DNA from: Rhodocollybia butyracea
Lineage: Eukaryota > Basidiomycota > Agaricomycetes > Agaricales > Omphalotaceae
DNA length: 18,732 nucleotides
Direction: 5' to 3'
NCBI GenBank assembly: GCA_015501585.1
Contig: JADNRY010001026.1
Span: 1-18,732 of the forward strand
Of the stretch, positions 9,105 to 18,732 are shown piece after piece (position 1 is the first letter of the stretch; each line of letters starts with the position of its first letter). The notes below the pieces were generated by a model. It saw nothing but the letters and a program-made list of their open reading frames with translations. It did not search any database and was not told the origin of the DNA. The position numbers and the translations under genes are program-made.

Positions 9105-9442
9105 TGGTACTAGGCCGGATGTTCACGCATCAGCAGATCGCTGAGATTCACAACTCATATGGGGCATAGGCAGAAGGCTTTAGATCTACGGTGATTCTAC
9201 GCTCCTGCGGTGGCCCACAACTCTACTTATTTTATATGATCCCCCACACCAGTGTCACCATTGCGACTCAGTTTTATGAGTGAATAATTCCATTCATATA
9301 TACTTATTGACGTAAAATAGTTTAAAGGTCAGGCATCTATGTGTAACTCTTTAGGAATCAGATGAGCGCCACGAAGTATTGAATTAACGTCGATTCCTCC
9401 CAAAATAATGAGGCTCTACAACCCACGCCCCAGGATACTGAC
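9105..9442. other. Spacer between module 1 and the synthase remnant
   Basis: AT-rich sequence with no gene and no clear similarity to the other modules. The homologous synthase sequence begins at about 9437-9443. The position where exon 3 of the remnant should be (left of 9437) has no recognisable trace of it. Confidence 0.5.
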
Positions 9443-9719
9443 ACTGTAGAGTGAAATGTCAGGTACTGCCATGATACACCGGAACAATGGCAAGCCTTGC
9501 TCTCTGGTGCTTTTGGATATAGTACGAGCTGCATAATCCTCCGCAATGCCTGTTCTATTACGGATGTAGAGTGGGCTGAAAAAGTGAGTATATGCACGCA
9601 TGTAGTCTATGCTATCGGCTTACAAGTAAATCTTAGCTCCTGGTGAGGTCTCGAGCTGCATGACTTATGCCGCCACGCTGTTACTTGGAAAGATGCTGGC
9701 ATTCCATATCATAGGGACA
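9443..9719 (-). pseudogene. Remnant of a third TRI5-family terpene synthase (copy 2)
   Basis: Only exon 2 (9575-9443, containing YIRNRTGIAEDYAA), intron 1 (9623-9576, GTAAGC...TCAG) and about 96 bp of the 3' end of exon 1 (9719-9624) survive. Exon 3 with the NSE motif and most of exon 1 with the DDxxE motif are missing. The exon 1 remnant runs directly at about 9719 into sequence that in the other copies lies roughly 380-460 bp upstream of the start codon, so one internal deletion removed the first part of the gene and the proximal promoter. The remnant has an in-frame stop and cannot make an enzyme. Its intron still has good splice signals. Confidence 0.8.
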
Positions 9720-10403
9720 ATAACCAGAACAGAGCAGGGGCACCTTGCTCTGAAGAGATCACGCACTTTTTGACGACATAGTAAACTCCTGAGGAAACCC
9801 CTGAAAAATCGAAGGCGACATTGCAAGAGTTGCTTCAAGAATACACATGTTCGACACGCTGGTAGCATGCGGTTGCACTCCAAACCAGATACACCAAAAT
9901 CTGGGGCAGCCACACTCACGTTAATTAGCTCTGAAAGAGAGTCTCTTTAATGTTCGTGCCCCTGAAACTTTCGACTTGGATTGTCTTGTCATTTCCCGGC
10001 CCCCGGGCCATTGCGACCACTCAGATCTAAAAAAACAGCATACATATAACTACAAAACCGGGGACCTTATGCAATGGAAAAGAAGACGTTTCGAATGAGA
10101 CATCCAGATACGTTGAATCTCTTTGTGAGATTAGACACCGTGCCCTTCAAGAAGAAACAAGTAAAACTGTATGCTCGGAGTCTCTTTCACCCGACTCTCA
10201 CCCACCGAATCCATCTAAGGTAGGTTCATATTGCCTGAACTTCATTAATCCGATTTCATTTTCGACTTGCGGACCGTTTTCCCCACTGTGCCGATTTGAA
10301 CAGCTGCTTCATAGCTAGTAGTTTATAGTGCGTCCATTGATCCTATCTATATGCATCACTTCAACATAGTTTTTTTATTGAAACCTGTGTTAAGGGCCGG
10401 CTA
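9720..10403. repeat. Upstream block of the synthase remnant (repeat module copy 2)
   Basis: This aligns with about 8400-9104 and about 14990-15639, including AGAGATCACGCAC, TTTCACCCGACTCTCA, TTGCGGACCGTTTTCCCCAC and the terminal GTGTTAAGGGCCGGCTA. The promoter-proximal part with the CGG-rich element is absent because of the deletion ending near 9719. Confidence 0.7.
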
Positions 10404-11394
10404 CGGTAGGCGGGACATACACGGTGCAAAATTCGATATCACTAGAAAACGACTAGCTTAGCTGTACGCACGTAAAAAATGAATTCAAATAAAAAATAAC
10501 TAGTACTGTTAAAGAATGTGTAAATTAGACGAGTATTGAAGAGTGGATGTGCAGTAAACAGCTTCGACTTGAAGAATCAAGTATTAAAATACTTAACAAC
10601 ATTCTTGTTGCAACAGCAAAGTCTGCCTCCACTTCTAAGTACCTCTACTCCTAGTAGGCCCAAGTGGATGTCCAAGTTCTGACCCAAGTCCTAACAGTCA
10701 TGCTCAGCGAAGTAAATGCAAATGCTCTCATTTCCCCATGATAATATCTGATGCCTGGAATTTCAGAAAGAGAGATGCGTCATGCACTGGCAGGAGCACC
10801 CGCAACTCTATAATGGGTTCAATGTCTAATAAGGTTCCTAAGGAATCGTTGAATCAAATTGGTTGATTGTAAGTGGGGCCGCGAGAAAGCCTGGTAGGGT
10901 CGTCACTGAGTCATTGGTGCTGGTCAGTGTCGAGTTCAAAGCAGAGGCCGAAGTGCATATCAGCCTGCAAAAGTTGGTTCTCCTAAAACCAGACAACAGC
11001 TTATTCTAAGTTGAAATTAATATTCGAAACCGTGGACGTCCGTGGGTCCTTGACGACCATCAATGGCATTGTCAAAAATGCGAGGCCTTCCAGCTTTCCC
11101 ATAGATTCTATGCAACCGGCTACTCCACGGCTGCCAGTATCAGGGGTCAGTTAACGATAGTGCAATATCATTTCAGAGCTTCATCCGCTTGCTTTTGCTG
11201 TATGCTCATAATCGTGGTCAAAGATCTGCGTGATGGAAACTCATGACGACAGCCGCGCCTATGGACATCGCTCCCTCTGGCTGCGACAATCATACCGCAT
11301 AAAGATACTCCTCTATGCCATCGTTTATTTAAACGTCGGTTCTTGCGATTGCTTTTTCCCTGCCCAGAATCCAGATCCTTCCTCCCAATTTGAC
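10404..11394 (+). other. Region between synthase module and DUF6534 copy A
   Basis: No gene is supported. Parts align with the region before copy B: AAAGAATGTGTAAATTAGA at about 10511 against 15755, the CTCTCATTTCC..CCTGGAATTTCAGAAAGAGAGA area at about 10725-10775 against 16270-16310, and about 11040-11394 against 17105-17458. The last part is the probable promoter of the DUF6534 gene. The middle (about 10800-11040) differs from copy B, where about 775 bp of other sequence is found. Confidence 0.5.
11323..11333 (+). promoter_or_regulatory. Possible TATA-like element of DUF6534 copy A
   Basis: TTTATTTAAAC lies about 62-72 bp upstream of the ATG at 11395; copy B has GTTTACTTAAAC at the equivalent place. 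This is a motif and position match only. Confidence 0.25.
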
Positions 11395-12930
11395 ATGTCG
11401 ATTCCATCTTGTCCTCCATCGCCAGTCCCTAGTCTCGATAATACTTTTGGAGCAATGCTAATAGGGGGTAGGTATTTATCCATTCTTGGCTCACGTTGGC
11501 TAAAAATAACGTTCTTGCAGTTTTTTTCGCTACGTTGTAATACTCTTCATTTTGATTTAATACCTACATTTATGCTTGCTGACAACTTGCATAATTTAGT
11601 CTACAGGGTGTTCTTACACTACAAACAGTCACCTATTATGATTCATATCCCAAAGACCCAGTCTTGACAAAACTCGTGGTGAGTAATGTAAACGTGCCTC
11701 CTGCAAGGTAAACTTCTGAAAGGATTATTGAGGTTGCTACAGCTTGGTGAATTACACTGTTAATCGAAAGGTCAAAGTAACTATGCTTAAATATACTTAT
11801 TGCAGGTGCTTTGATACGTTCCATTTAATCCTTATTGCACAGTCGGCATATCATTACTTGATCAGTAATTGGGGATTCTTTCCGGCATTATTGGAGTCAA
11901 CCTGGGAGCTCGATTTGAATGTTACATTCATTGGACTGTCCACGTTCGTCTGCCAGCTCTTCTTCTTGAGGAGGTAAGGTGCAATACTTACTGGCTAGAC
12001 AAGTCCTGTTTACCAGCGTTGTAAAGAATCTGGGTATTCAGTGGGAAAAGAATCAAAAACATAATCATAGTCGGGCTGCTGGGTGCTCTCTGTGCGGTGA
12101 CACTTATTGTCGATGCTGTCGCCATGGCAGGAGCATTTATGCATCGCGCCGTTGCTGAATTTGGCTCGCAAAAGGTTACAATTCTCGTGGCATTTATCTC
12201 AGGTGCAGTGGGTAAGTCAATGTAGGCTAGCTACAATCAACTTCTCACTAATAAACAGCTCGAAGCCGACGTGTCTATTGCATTACTACTATCATATTAT
12301 ATTCAGCGCAACAGGGGCGGCTTCAAAAAGTAAATCTTTTAAGACTTCTATGGTTGCATACTAATCGAATATGCTGTAGGACTGACTCAATCCTCAGCCT
12401 GTTAGTCAGGTATACAATCACAACAGGTGTTGTTACCAGGTGTGTCTGAGCATAGAAATATTACTACGACTTGCTCATGGAAACTTATCTAACAGCTTAT
12501 TGGGTATTTTCACGCTTGTCGCTGTCTGTTATCTCACCTGCTTGACTTGGGCATACTCCTACTAAAGTCCATTTTTCAGTATTTTCTATCGCCCGATGGG
12601 CTCACTTATATTGTGCGCATCTTACCATCCAAATACCATTCACAAAAAATTTAGTTTGACTGCCTTTTAGGGTATGCATTTTTGTCTGGGACGCTTGTAC
12701 ACCAATGCACTTCTTGCCACGTTAGTATTCCATACATTTCCTATGGTAGCTCAATGGTGGAACTTTTCAGATTAAACTCTCGATCAAAACTGCGGGCTGA
12801 ACTTGATGAGACAAGTGATATACAATTTGACTCAAGTCCACTGGCTCCACTGGCACGGAGTCGGAGACTCGACGAAAGTTTGTCAATGCCCCCGTTGTCA
12901 CATCTAACTAGCACAGTGAGCAAAAATTAG
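11395..12930 (+). CDS. DUF6534-type multi-pass membrane protein, copy A
   Basis: Eleven exons: 11395-11467, 11521-11536, 11600-11678, 11733-11746, 11806-11973, 12027-12329, 12380-12439, 12496-12523, 12580-12612, 12671-12720, 12771-12930. All introns are GT-AG and phases agree; the total is 984 nt. The protein starts MSIPSCPPSPVPSLDNTFGA. It has about seven hydrophobic segments, with family-like landmarks TYYDSYPKDPVLTKLV, FDTFHLILIAQSAYHYL, CQLFFLRR/IWVFSGKR, TDSILSLLVRYTITTGVVT and GRLYTNALLATLNSR, then a polar Ser/Leu/Arg-rich tail. The fungal DUF6533/DUF6534 proteins have no established function. Oddity: codon 183 (12223-12225, in exon 6) is TAG. A strong GTAAGT donor (12212) and a CAG (12256-12258) surround it, but removing those 47 bases shifts the frame. 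Copy A is therefore either inactivated or spliced in a way I cannot resolve. Confidence 0.78.
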
Positions 12931-13219
12931 ATTTAAATCTGCTGGCAGTGGTGCTGATAGAGCTAAACCACCTTCCTTGTTTGCATGCAGGCGACCAAAA
13001 ATCAGCCTACTAGTAGTCCTTACATGAACATCTTTCGGGGTACTACCCCAGAATTTTAAATGGTAACTTGAAGCCGTTTCAATTATTGTACATACTTATC
13101 TAGTAACCAAAACCTACAGAGCCGAGTTATGCATGTATGCGATACGTAAATTTTAAGTTAAACCATGAGGCCTATGTCGCATACTGTCGATCGCAGTAAA
13201 CGGTATCAGGCTTCCATCT
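12931..13219. other. Convergent intergenic region
   Basis: This short spacer separates the 3' end of DUF6534 copy A (plus strand) from the 3' end of synthase copy 3 (minus strand). No gene is seen. Similarity to the copy 1 locus starts only at about 13228, essentially at the synthase stop codon, so the duplication border lies here. Confidence 0.6.
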
Positions 13220-14605
13220 TCAAAACCAGGTTGGTTGGAACTGTTCGCGCTGGATAAAGTCCAACTTATACCTCTGCGACTCTAGATGCCATGAGATATA
13301 CCCATCTCTGAACTCTCGCCATTGGAGTGCGATCGCCACATCAACCTCCGAAAGTCCCATATCCCTACCATACGATCTGTCCCTCATTATTTTTTCAATA
13401 TCCTGCAGTCTCACGATCTCGTCGATCCTGTTTGCGGCCTCTCTCACTTCATTGCACAGAAGGTTGAATGTATCCAGTGCAGTCCATTCCCCGGATGCAC
13501 CTGTTCCTCTGTTCTCCTTGAGTGTTTGTGTTCGTAGGTGAATCATGTTGACGGTTTCACCAGCGAGCTCCTCCTTGTGGAAGGAAAGGAGATCATTCAT
13601 GACCACCTACGCAAAATTGTAAGCAACAAATACATTATCACAGGAACACACTGACGATGTAGAATGACATGTCAGGGAGTGCCATGATGTATCTAGACAG
13701 CGGCAAGCTTTGTTCTTTGGTGTGTTTGAATATAGCAGCTGCATATGCTTCCGCGATGCCTGTTCTATTGCGAAGGTAAATTGGGCTAGAAAAAAAAAAA
13801 CGTGAGTATATGCGCGCATGGGGTCTATGCTATTGGCTTACAAGTGAATATTAGCTGCTGGGGAGGTCTCTCGAGCTGCGTGACTTATACCATCCCGTCG
13901 TTGTTTGTCAAGAAGCTGGTATCCCATATCGTACGGACTAGCGCGAAGTTCGGCGTCTATCGTCAGGAGACGCTTCTCTAGAATACACGAATCCACGAAA
14001 TTTATCCATGGAACAACGGCTAACCCCCGTAGCACTGCGTCCCCATCGTGGAGATGTGAAAGCTCTCGCATGCATTCCTGGTAGAGTTCGAGTATGCCGG
14101 GTGGCTGAGATTCGCCTATGTAGAGATTATGGGCAAAGCTGCCAATTTCTTCGTACATGACATCGTTCTCTATCGAGTCATCGAGGAAGATCCCTAGGGC
14201 AGTAAGCTTCGCCATAATTGCTTTCATTTCGGTGCTAGCGGAAGGATAAGACCTTTCAATGACAGCCTCGGACGTGTCTTCGAGAACATCGAGCTGAGTT
14301 GTTGTCCAAGTTGTCATGGGCCCCAGTGTATTGTGCATCCATTCATGGTGGGAAAGGAGGAACTTCATCGGGGGAGCAGGAGGAGTGACATAGCGGTAAT
14401 CGAGTTCGTGAAGGAGGCGTTGAAGGCGGGAGATGTAGTCTTTCGAGACATCTTTCCCGGGTAGAACAGAGGAGAGAGTGTCAGACAATTTACTGTTTCC
14501 TGTCATCACTTTCATTGTGAGGGACTTGACGATGCGACTTGAGCTTTTTATCGAGTGAATGCCATCGATAGGGATACCGGTTACCGAAGAAAGCACTGTC
14601 TTCAT
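13220..14605 (-). CDS. TRI5-family sesquiterpene synthase, copy 3 (longest copy)
   Basis: Three exons: 14605-13842, 13785-13656, 13606-13220, giving 426 residues. Introns are 56 bp (GTAAGC...CTAG, with a long T run before the acceptor) and 49 bp (GTCAGT...GTAG). A class I terpene synthase of the TRI5 fold, expected to cyclise farnesyl diphosphate in the cytosol. Motifs: DDSIE at residues 142-146 (Mg2+ binding), RNRTGIAEAYAA beginning near residue 260 (the arginine-bearing segment of the family), NDLLSFHKE with Asn302, Ser306 and Glu310 (NSE triad), and RY at about 410-411. The ATG at 14605 opens an N-terminus about 34 residues longer than copy 1, absent there because of a lost ATG and a one-base deletion. 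It is convergent with DUF6534 copy A and divergent from copy B. Trichodiene synthase belongs to this family, but many basidiomycete members make other products and no trichothecene-pathway genes are visible, so the product is left open. Confidence 0.87.
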
Positions 14606-15639
14606 TCATGCTATAGCCAACATACAAGCATTCATTCCCTTTAGGTGGTAAATGGTCTGTTAGAATTCAGCGACCCTCGCGGACTAGGCTACAGTGTCTT
14701 GTCGGCACTAGTTAATCCCTAGGTTCTGCGTGATCTCTGGATCTTGTCCGAATCTTAATTCCACGCGACGCCTTCGGCCGCGGATTATTTGGGAAGTATC
14801 GGAAGTAGTCGGCAGGGTATGTCTATTATTTATTTCTATGATGATTGCCGTGCGGCGTAGCAAATATAGCACCCAAAAGTACAGAGTCGACCTTATCGAT
14901 CATGTTCATACTGGAAAGAGCTATGTGGGAAGAGCTAGGTCTGGATTGAGCCCTCATCGCTAGGCGTTTCCACATTGAAACTTGTTTGGTTAACCGAATA
15001 ATCGGAACGAAGCCCCGCCTTGCTTGGAAGAGATCGCGCATCTCTTGGCTATTAAAGAAGAGGAGGGGTTTATTCGAGCGCCTGGACGACGCTGCAAGAG
15101 GTCCTTCAGGAATGTACAGGTTCGACATGCCGATTGGGTGTCATTGCACTATACCATCCGCATGTACACTGAAGAGTGCCACTGAACTTTTAATTTGCAT
15201 TGATCTACCCCCACCACTCAGATTCAAAAAAACATTGAACATTGAACGCGGAATCTTATGCAACGAACAGAACATCTAGCAGATACGCTGAATCTCTCTG
15301 TAAACTTTGACTCCGTACCTGGATTCTAAAGAAAAAAAAGTCAAAGTGATTGCTCGGACTCTCTTTCACCCGACTCTCACTGACCAACTTAATGCATCCA
15401 AGGTACTCATCGGTACGCTCCCTTATGTACCACGCATTCCCTAAACTTTATCACCTAAACTTTATCAATTCGAGTTCCATTTTCGACTCACGGGCCGTTT
15501 TCTCCATGGTACCAGTTTGAATAACTACCTTGACACAGGTATCTATACTTAATGGTGCGTTCATTGATCCTATCTGTATGCATATTCAACTAGTTGCTTC
15601 GACCGGCATTTTGTGGAGACCTGTGCTGAGGGCCGGCTA
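14606..15639. repeat. Upstream block of terpene synthase copy 3 (repeat module)
   Basis: This is the third copy of the upstream block, matching 7938-9104 over its full length with many substitutions and indels and ending at CCTGTGCTGAGGGCCGGCTA. Open frames inside it (for example minus 14826-15128) are not kept in frame relative to the other copies. It forms part of the intergenic space between the divergent synthase copy 3 and DUF6534 copy B. Confidence 0.7.
14771..14820. promoter_or_regulatory. Conserved CGG-rich element upstream of synthase copy 3
   Basis: This is the counterpart of 8212-8261, sharing CCTTCGGCCGCGGATTAT and AGTATCGGAAGTAGTCGGCA. It lies about 165 bp upstream of the ATG. 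It is a candidate binding region for a Zn2Cys6-type regulator, inferred only from the CGG triplets and the conservation. Confidence 0.35.
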
Positions 15640-17458
15640 TAGGTATCCACGGCTCCAATTTCGATGCGATCTGTCAAACCGTCAAACCGGCAAATGACTT
15701 TGAGGTGTTCAAATTGATACTCCTGCTGTAGTGCTACTAAAATGTACTACTAGTAAAGAATGTATAAATTAGAAGAGTGAACGTGCAATAAACAAGGATC
15801 AAGTATAAAATTAAGCCTTGATTGTTGCAATTGCAGTAGTTCGTCAGTGGAACACTGTTCAGAGTAAGTATGCATCCACCTTCAACTCCGAGTACTTCTA
15901 CTGCTGAGTACCTAACTTGTGAAACTAGTAAGTACGAGCCTCAGAAGTGTAAAAAAGGTGACCGGGGGGCGAAGGACAGTATGTCCTGTGCTATAAGTAA
16001 AAGCACAAAACTGCCAAGTCCAAGCCAAGTCAAGACTAGTAGGCACTCGGATGAACGAAAAAGATCAGGAAAAAGACATATTTAAGGATAAATAAACTGG
16101 AGAAGGAAAAACTATCAGCCCCCAGTGCACTGAGTTGGCACTGAGGGCGAACCTGTCCTGTTACAAAAGACGTCGAGTCCCCTGTCCTCCGGAGGCAAAT
16201 GGCGAGGGTTCAACATAGTGAGGTACTGACACTAGTCCTGAAAGTCATGTTCAACAATGTAAGTGTGGATGCTCTCATCATCCAATGCCTGACAGCATAG
16301 AAAGAAAGATGCGTTAAAGTACTCAGACTTTGTATGGGCCACAAAGTCAAACAGAACCATGACCTTGCCCTCAATATTTGTCTGCGGCGTACCTTTGATT
16401 TGTACAGTTAATCAAGCTGTTTACTCATGGGGCGCAAGGAAATTCAAGAATCTTTCTTTGCATATCAGCAAACAAACGATCATTACTACGCCGCTGGGCT
16501 TGATAGGACATTGTCTCAGTGAATTTTGTTGTTGCAGATGGCCGCCCGGGTTCTACAACCCAGGTTGAACGGCCCCCACATTCAGTACCAGTTTCAGTTG
16601 TACTGGACTAAAGAGAAAGGCTCAGTCTCTCGAACCAGATAAGCGTGTGCAACTTGGCATGCAATTTGTATGGGCCGTATGGCTATATACTTAGGCTTGA
16701 TATTGTTGGAATAGGAGGTTGCCAGCTCCTGAATACATCTGAATACATTTATGGATGTTGAGTTTTCGTTGCCAAAGTCAAAGTAATACCAGTTACAGGG
16801 GCCCTGAGGTAGGATGGCAATATATGCTCGTGTTCCTACGGTAAGTAAAACGGTGACTTGGCTGAACTTCCTTGTGATGCTTACCTTGAACGACGGGCTC
16901 AGATAGCTTACCCACCTGCCGTTCACCGCATATATACAGCAACCTTTTGGAAGTGGCGCCTTGACTCTTGAGAAGAAACGCTCGGATATCGAGGATCAGA
17001 TTCTGCGGGGGAAGATGGCAGAACGTAAGTATTCAGCGACGTTGCCAGTTTCCTTACGCCGTGAGTATCCAACACCCCAAACTAGCATCCAGCCTATCAT
17101 GGTACCCGGGTCCTTGGCGATGGCCATCATAAAAAATGAGCGAGGCATTCCGGCTTTCCATAGATTCTGTGCAACTGGCTATACGGCTGTCAGTATTATA
17201 TTACAAACAAGGGGTCAGCTACATAACAAAAGTGCAGTATTATCAGGATTTTTCACCGCTTGCTTTTCGCTATATACGACAGTCACTCAAAGATCTTCGC
17301 GATGGAAATTCATGACGACATCGCACATGCGACATTCGCTTCCGACTCGTCGATAATCATACCATATAAGGAAGACATTGTCCCCCTGTCGTTTACTTAA
17401 ACGTCGGGTCTCGCAACTATTTCTTCCCTGCTCTGCCAATCCTTCCTCCTAATTTGAC
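15640..17458. other. Region between synthase module 3 and DUF6534 copy B
   Basis: About 1.8 kb against about 1.0 kb in module 2. The left part (about 15740-16325) and right part (about 17105-17458) match the equivalent region before copy A. The open frame at 15870-16085 has no counterpart there and is probably chance. The middle, about 16330-17100, is specific to this module. The right end is the probable promoter of copy B, with CATATAAG at about 17363-17370. Confidence 0.5.
16330..17100. other. Module-3-specific segment with possible gene fragments
   Basis: This segment of about 775 bp is absent from the equivalent place in module 2, where about 240 bp of other sequence is found. On the minus strand, 16926-16594 is open and contains GTRAYIAILPQGPCNWYYFD and FGNENSTSINVFRC. 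GTAAGC and GTAAGC-like donors with a CGTAG acceptor upstream suggest a spliced exon. On the plus strand, 16961-17023 reads MTLEKKRSDIEDQILRGKMA and ends at a GTAAGT donor. I recognise neither. They may be captured or decayed gene pieces. Confidence 0.35.
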
Positions 17459-18732
17459 ATGTCGATTCCATCTTGTCCTCCATCGCCAGTCCCTAGTCTC
17501 GATAATACCTATGGAGCAATGCTGATAGGGGGTAGGTATCTATTCATTCTTGACTCAGGTTGGTTAAAAATAACGTTCTTGCAGTTTTTTTCGCCACGTT
17601 GTAATACTCTTCATTTTGATTTTACACCTGAATTTATGCTTGCTGACAACTTGCATAATTTAGTCTACAGGGTGTTCTGACACTACAAACGGTCACCTAT
17701 TATGATTCATATCCCAAAGACCCAGTCTTGACAAAACTCGTTGTGAGTAATGTAAACGTGCCTCTACAAGTTAAACTTCTGAAAGGAATATCGAGGTTGC
17801 TACAGTTTGGTAAATTACATTGTGAATCCAAAGGTCAAAGTAACTATGCTTAAATATACTTATTACAGGTGTCTTGATACGTTCCAGTTAATCCTTATTG
17901 CACAGTCGGCATATCACTACTTGATCAGTAATTTGGGGATTTTTTCCGGCATTAATGGAGTCAACCTGGGAGCTCGATTTGAATGTTACATTCATTGGGC
18001 TGTCCACATTCGTCTGCCAGCTCTTCTTCTTGAGAAGGTAAGGTGTCATACTTACTGTCTAGACAAGTCCTGCTTACCAGCGTTGTAAAGAATCTGGGTA
18101 TTCAGTGGGAAAAGAATCAAAAACATAATCATAGTCGGGCTGTTGGGTGCGCTTTGTGCAGTGACACTTATTGTCGATGCTGTCGCCATGGCAGGGGCAC
18201 TTAAGCATCGCGCCGTTGCTGAATTCGGCTCGCAAAAGGTTACAATTCTCGTGGCATTTATCTCGGGTGCAGTGGGTAAGTCAATGTACGCTAGCTACAA
18301 TCAACTTCTCACTAATAAACTTGAAGCCGACGTGTCTATTGCATTACTACTATCATATTATATTCAGCGCAACAGGGGTGGCTTCAAAAAGTGAATCTCT
18401 TAAGACTCAAGTTATGGTTGCATACTAATTAAATACTAATGCTGTTTCATTCAGGACTGACTCAATCCTCAGCCTGTTAGTCAGGTATACAATCACAACA
18501 GGTGTTGTTACTAGGTGTGTCTGAGCATAGAAATATTGCTACGACTTGCTCATGGAAATCTAACAGTTTATTGGGTATTTTCACACTTGTCGCTGTCTGT
18601 TATCCCACCTGCTTGACTTGGGCATATTCCTACTAAAGTCCATTTTTCAGTATTTTCTATCACCCGATGGGCTCACTTATATTGTGCGCATATATCATCC
18701 AAGTACCACTCACCAAAAAGTTTAGTTTGACT
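17459..18732 (+). pseudogene. DUF6534-type multi-pass membrane protein, copy B (frameshifted, runs off the window)
   Basis: The exon-intron layout is the same as copy A: exons 17459-17531, 17585-17600, 17664-17742, 17796-17809, 17869-18037, 18091-18390, 18455-18514, 18567-18594, 18651-18683. The last two exons fall partly or wholly outside the window; the end at 18732 lies in the intron after exon 9. The N-terminus MSIPSCPPSPVPSLDNTYGA and the landmarks TYYDSYPKDPVLTKLV and LDTFQLILIAQSAYHYLISN match copy A. One extra T at about 17932-17934 in exon 5 shifts the frame after LISN, leading to a stop near 18086, so the membrane protein would be cut after its first few segments. At the site of copy A's TAG, copy B has TAC and the exon reads through (18287-18289). 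A sequencing error in the T/G run is the main alternative to a true pseudogene. Confidence 0.75.

Noticed and set aside
6657..18732. A trichothecene toxin gene cluster
   Set aside because: The synthases belong to the same family as trichodiene synthase, but no P450, acetyltransferase, regulator or transporter of that pathway is visible. Family membership does not fix the product.
1..18732. tRNA, rRNA or CRISPR features
   Set aside because: I looked for B-box-like GGTTCGA sequences and for regularly spaced short repeats. No cloverleaf or array could be supported by eye; a covariance-model scan was not possible here.

Overview
The window looks like nuclear DNA of a basidiomycete fungus, most likely a mushroom-forming agaricomycete. 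The evidence is short spliceosomal introns (about 44-67 bp) in nearly every gene model, multi-exon DUF6534-type membrane proteins of a family abundant in Agaricomycetes, TRI5-fold terpene synthases, and a small CACTA-type DNA transposon. I see no bacterial operon structure, no tRNA or rRNA gene and no CRISPR array. Species cannot be named from the sequence.

Left part (1-6656): gene-poor and decayed. It opens with the spliced 3' end of an unidentified gene (1-248). A damaged conserved fungal gene follows (1478-2387), with two in-frame TGA codons. It is flanked by an old, diverged direct duplication (about 470-1020 and 3370-3810). An 836-bp non-autonomous CACTA element (4432-5267) with arms of about 315-325 bp and a 3-bp target duplication lies inside the 3' part of a minus-strand gene (5189-5984) that resembles the N-terminal region of a large fungal transposon-type protein.

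Right part (6657-18732): a locally repeated module. Each complete module is a divergent pair: a minus-strand TRI5-family sesquiterpene synthase, a shared upstream region, and a plus-strand DUF6534 seven-membrane-segment protein. Module 1 has a terpene synthase (6657-7937) and its upstream block but no DUF6534 gene. Module 2 has only a remnant of the synthase (9443-9719) plus a DUF6534 gene (11395-12930). Module 3 has the longest synthase (13220-14605, 426 codons in three exons) and a second DUF6534 copy (17459 to beyond the window end).

The two large synthases are almost identical through much of the coding region, silent sites included, while their flanks are clearly diverged; this suggests gene conversion. 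The DUF6534 copies share an 11-exon structure with two micro-exons of 16 and 14 nt. Each carries a different lesion: an in-frame TAG in copy A and a one-base frameshift in copy B. The synthases would cyclise farnesyl diphosphate. The DUF6534 proteins have no established function, so any functional link between the two is inference from their repeated divergent arrangement. No P450, transporter or other tailoring gene of a terpene cluster is visible here.
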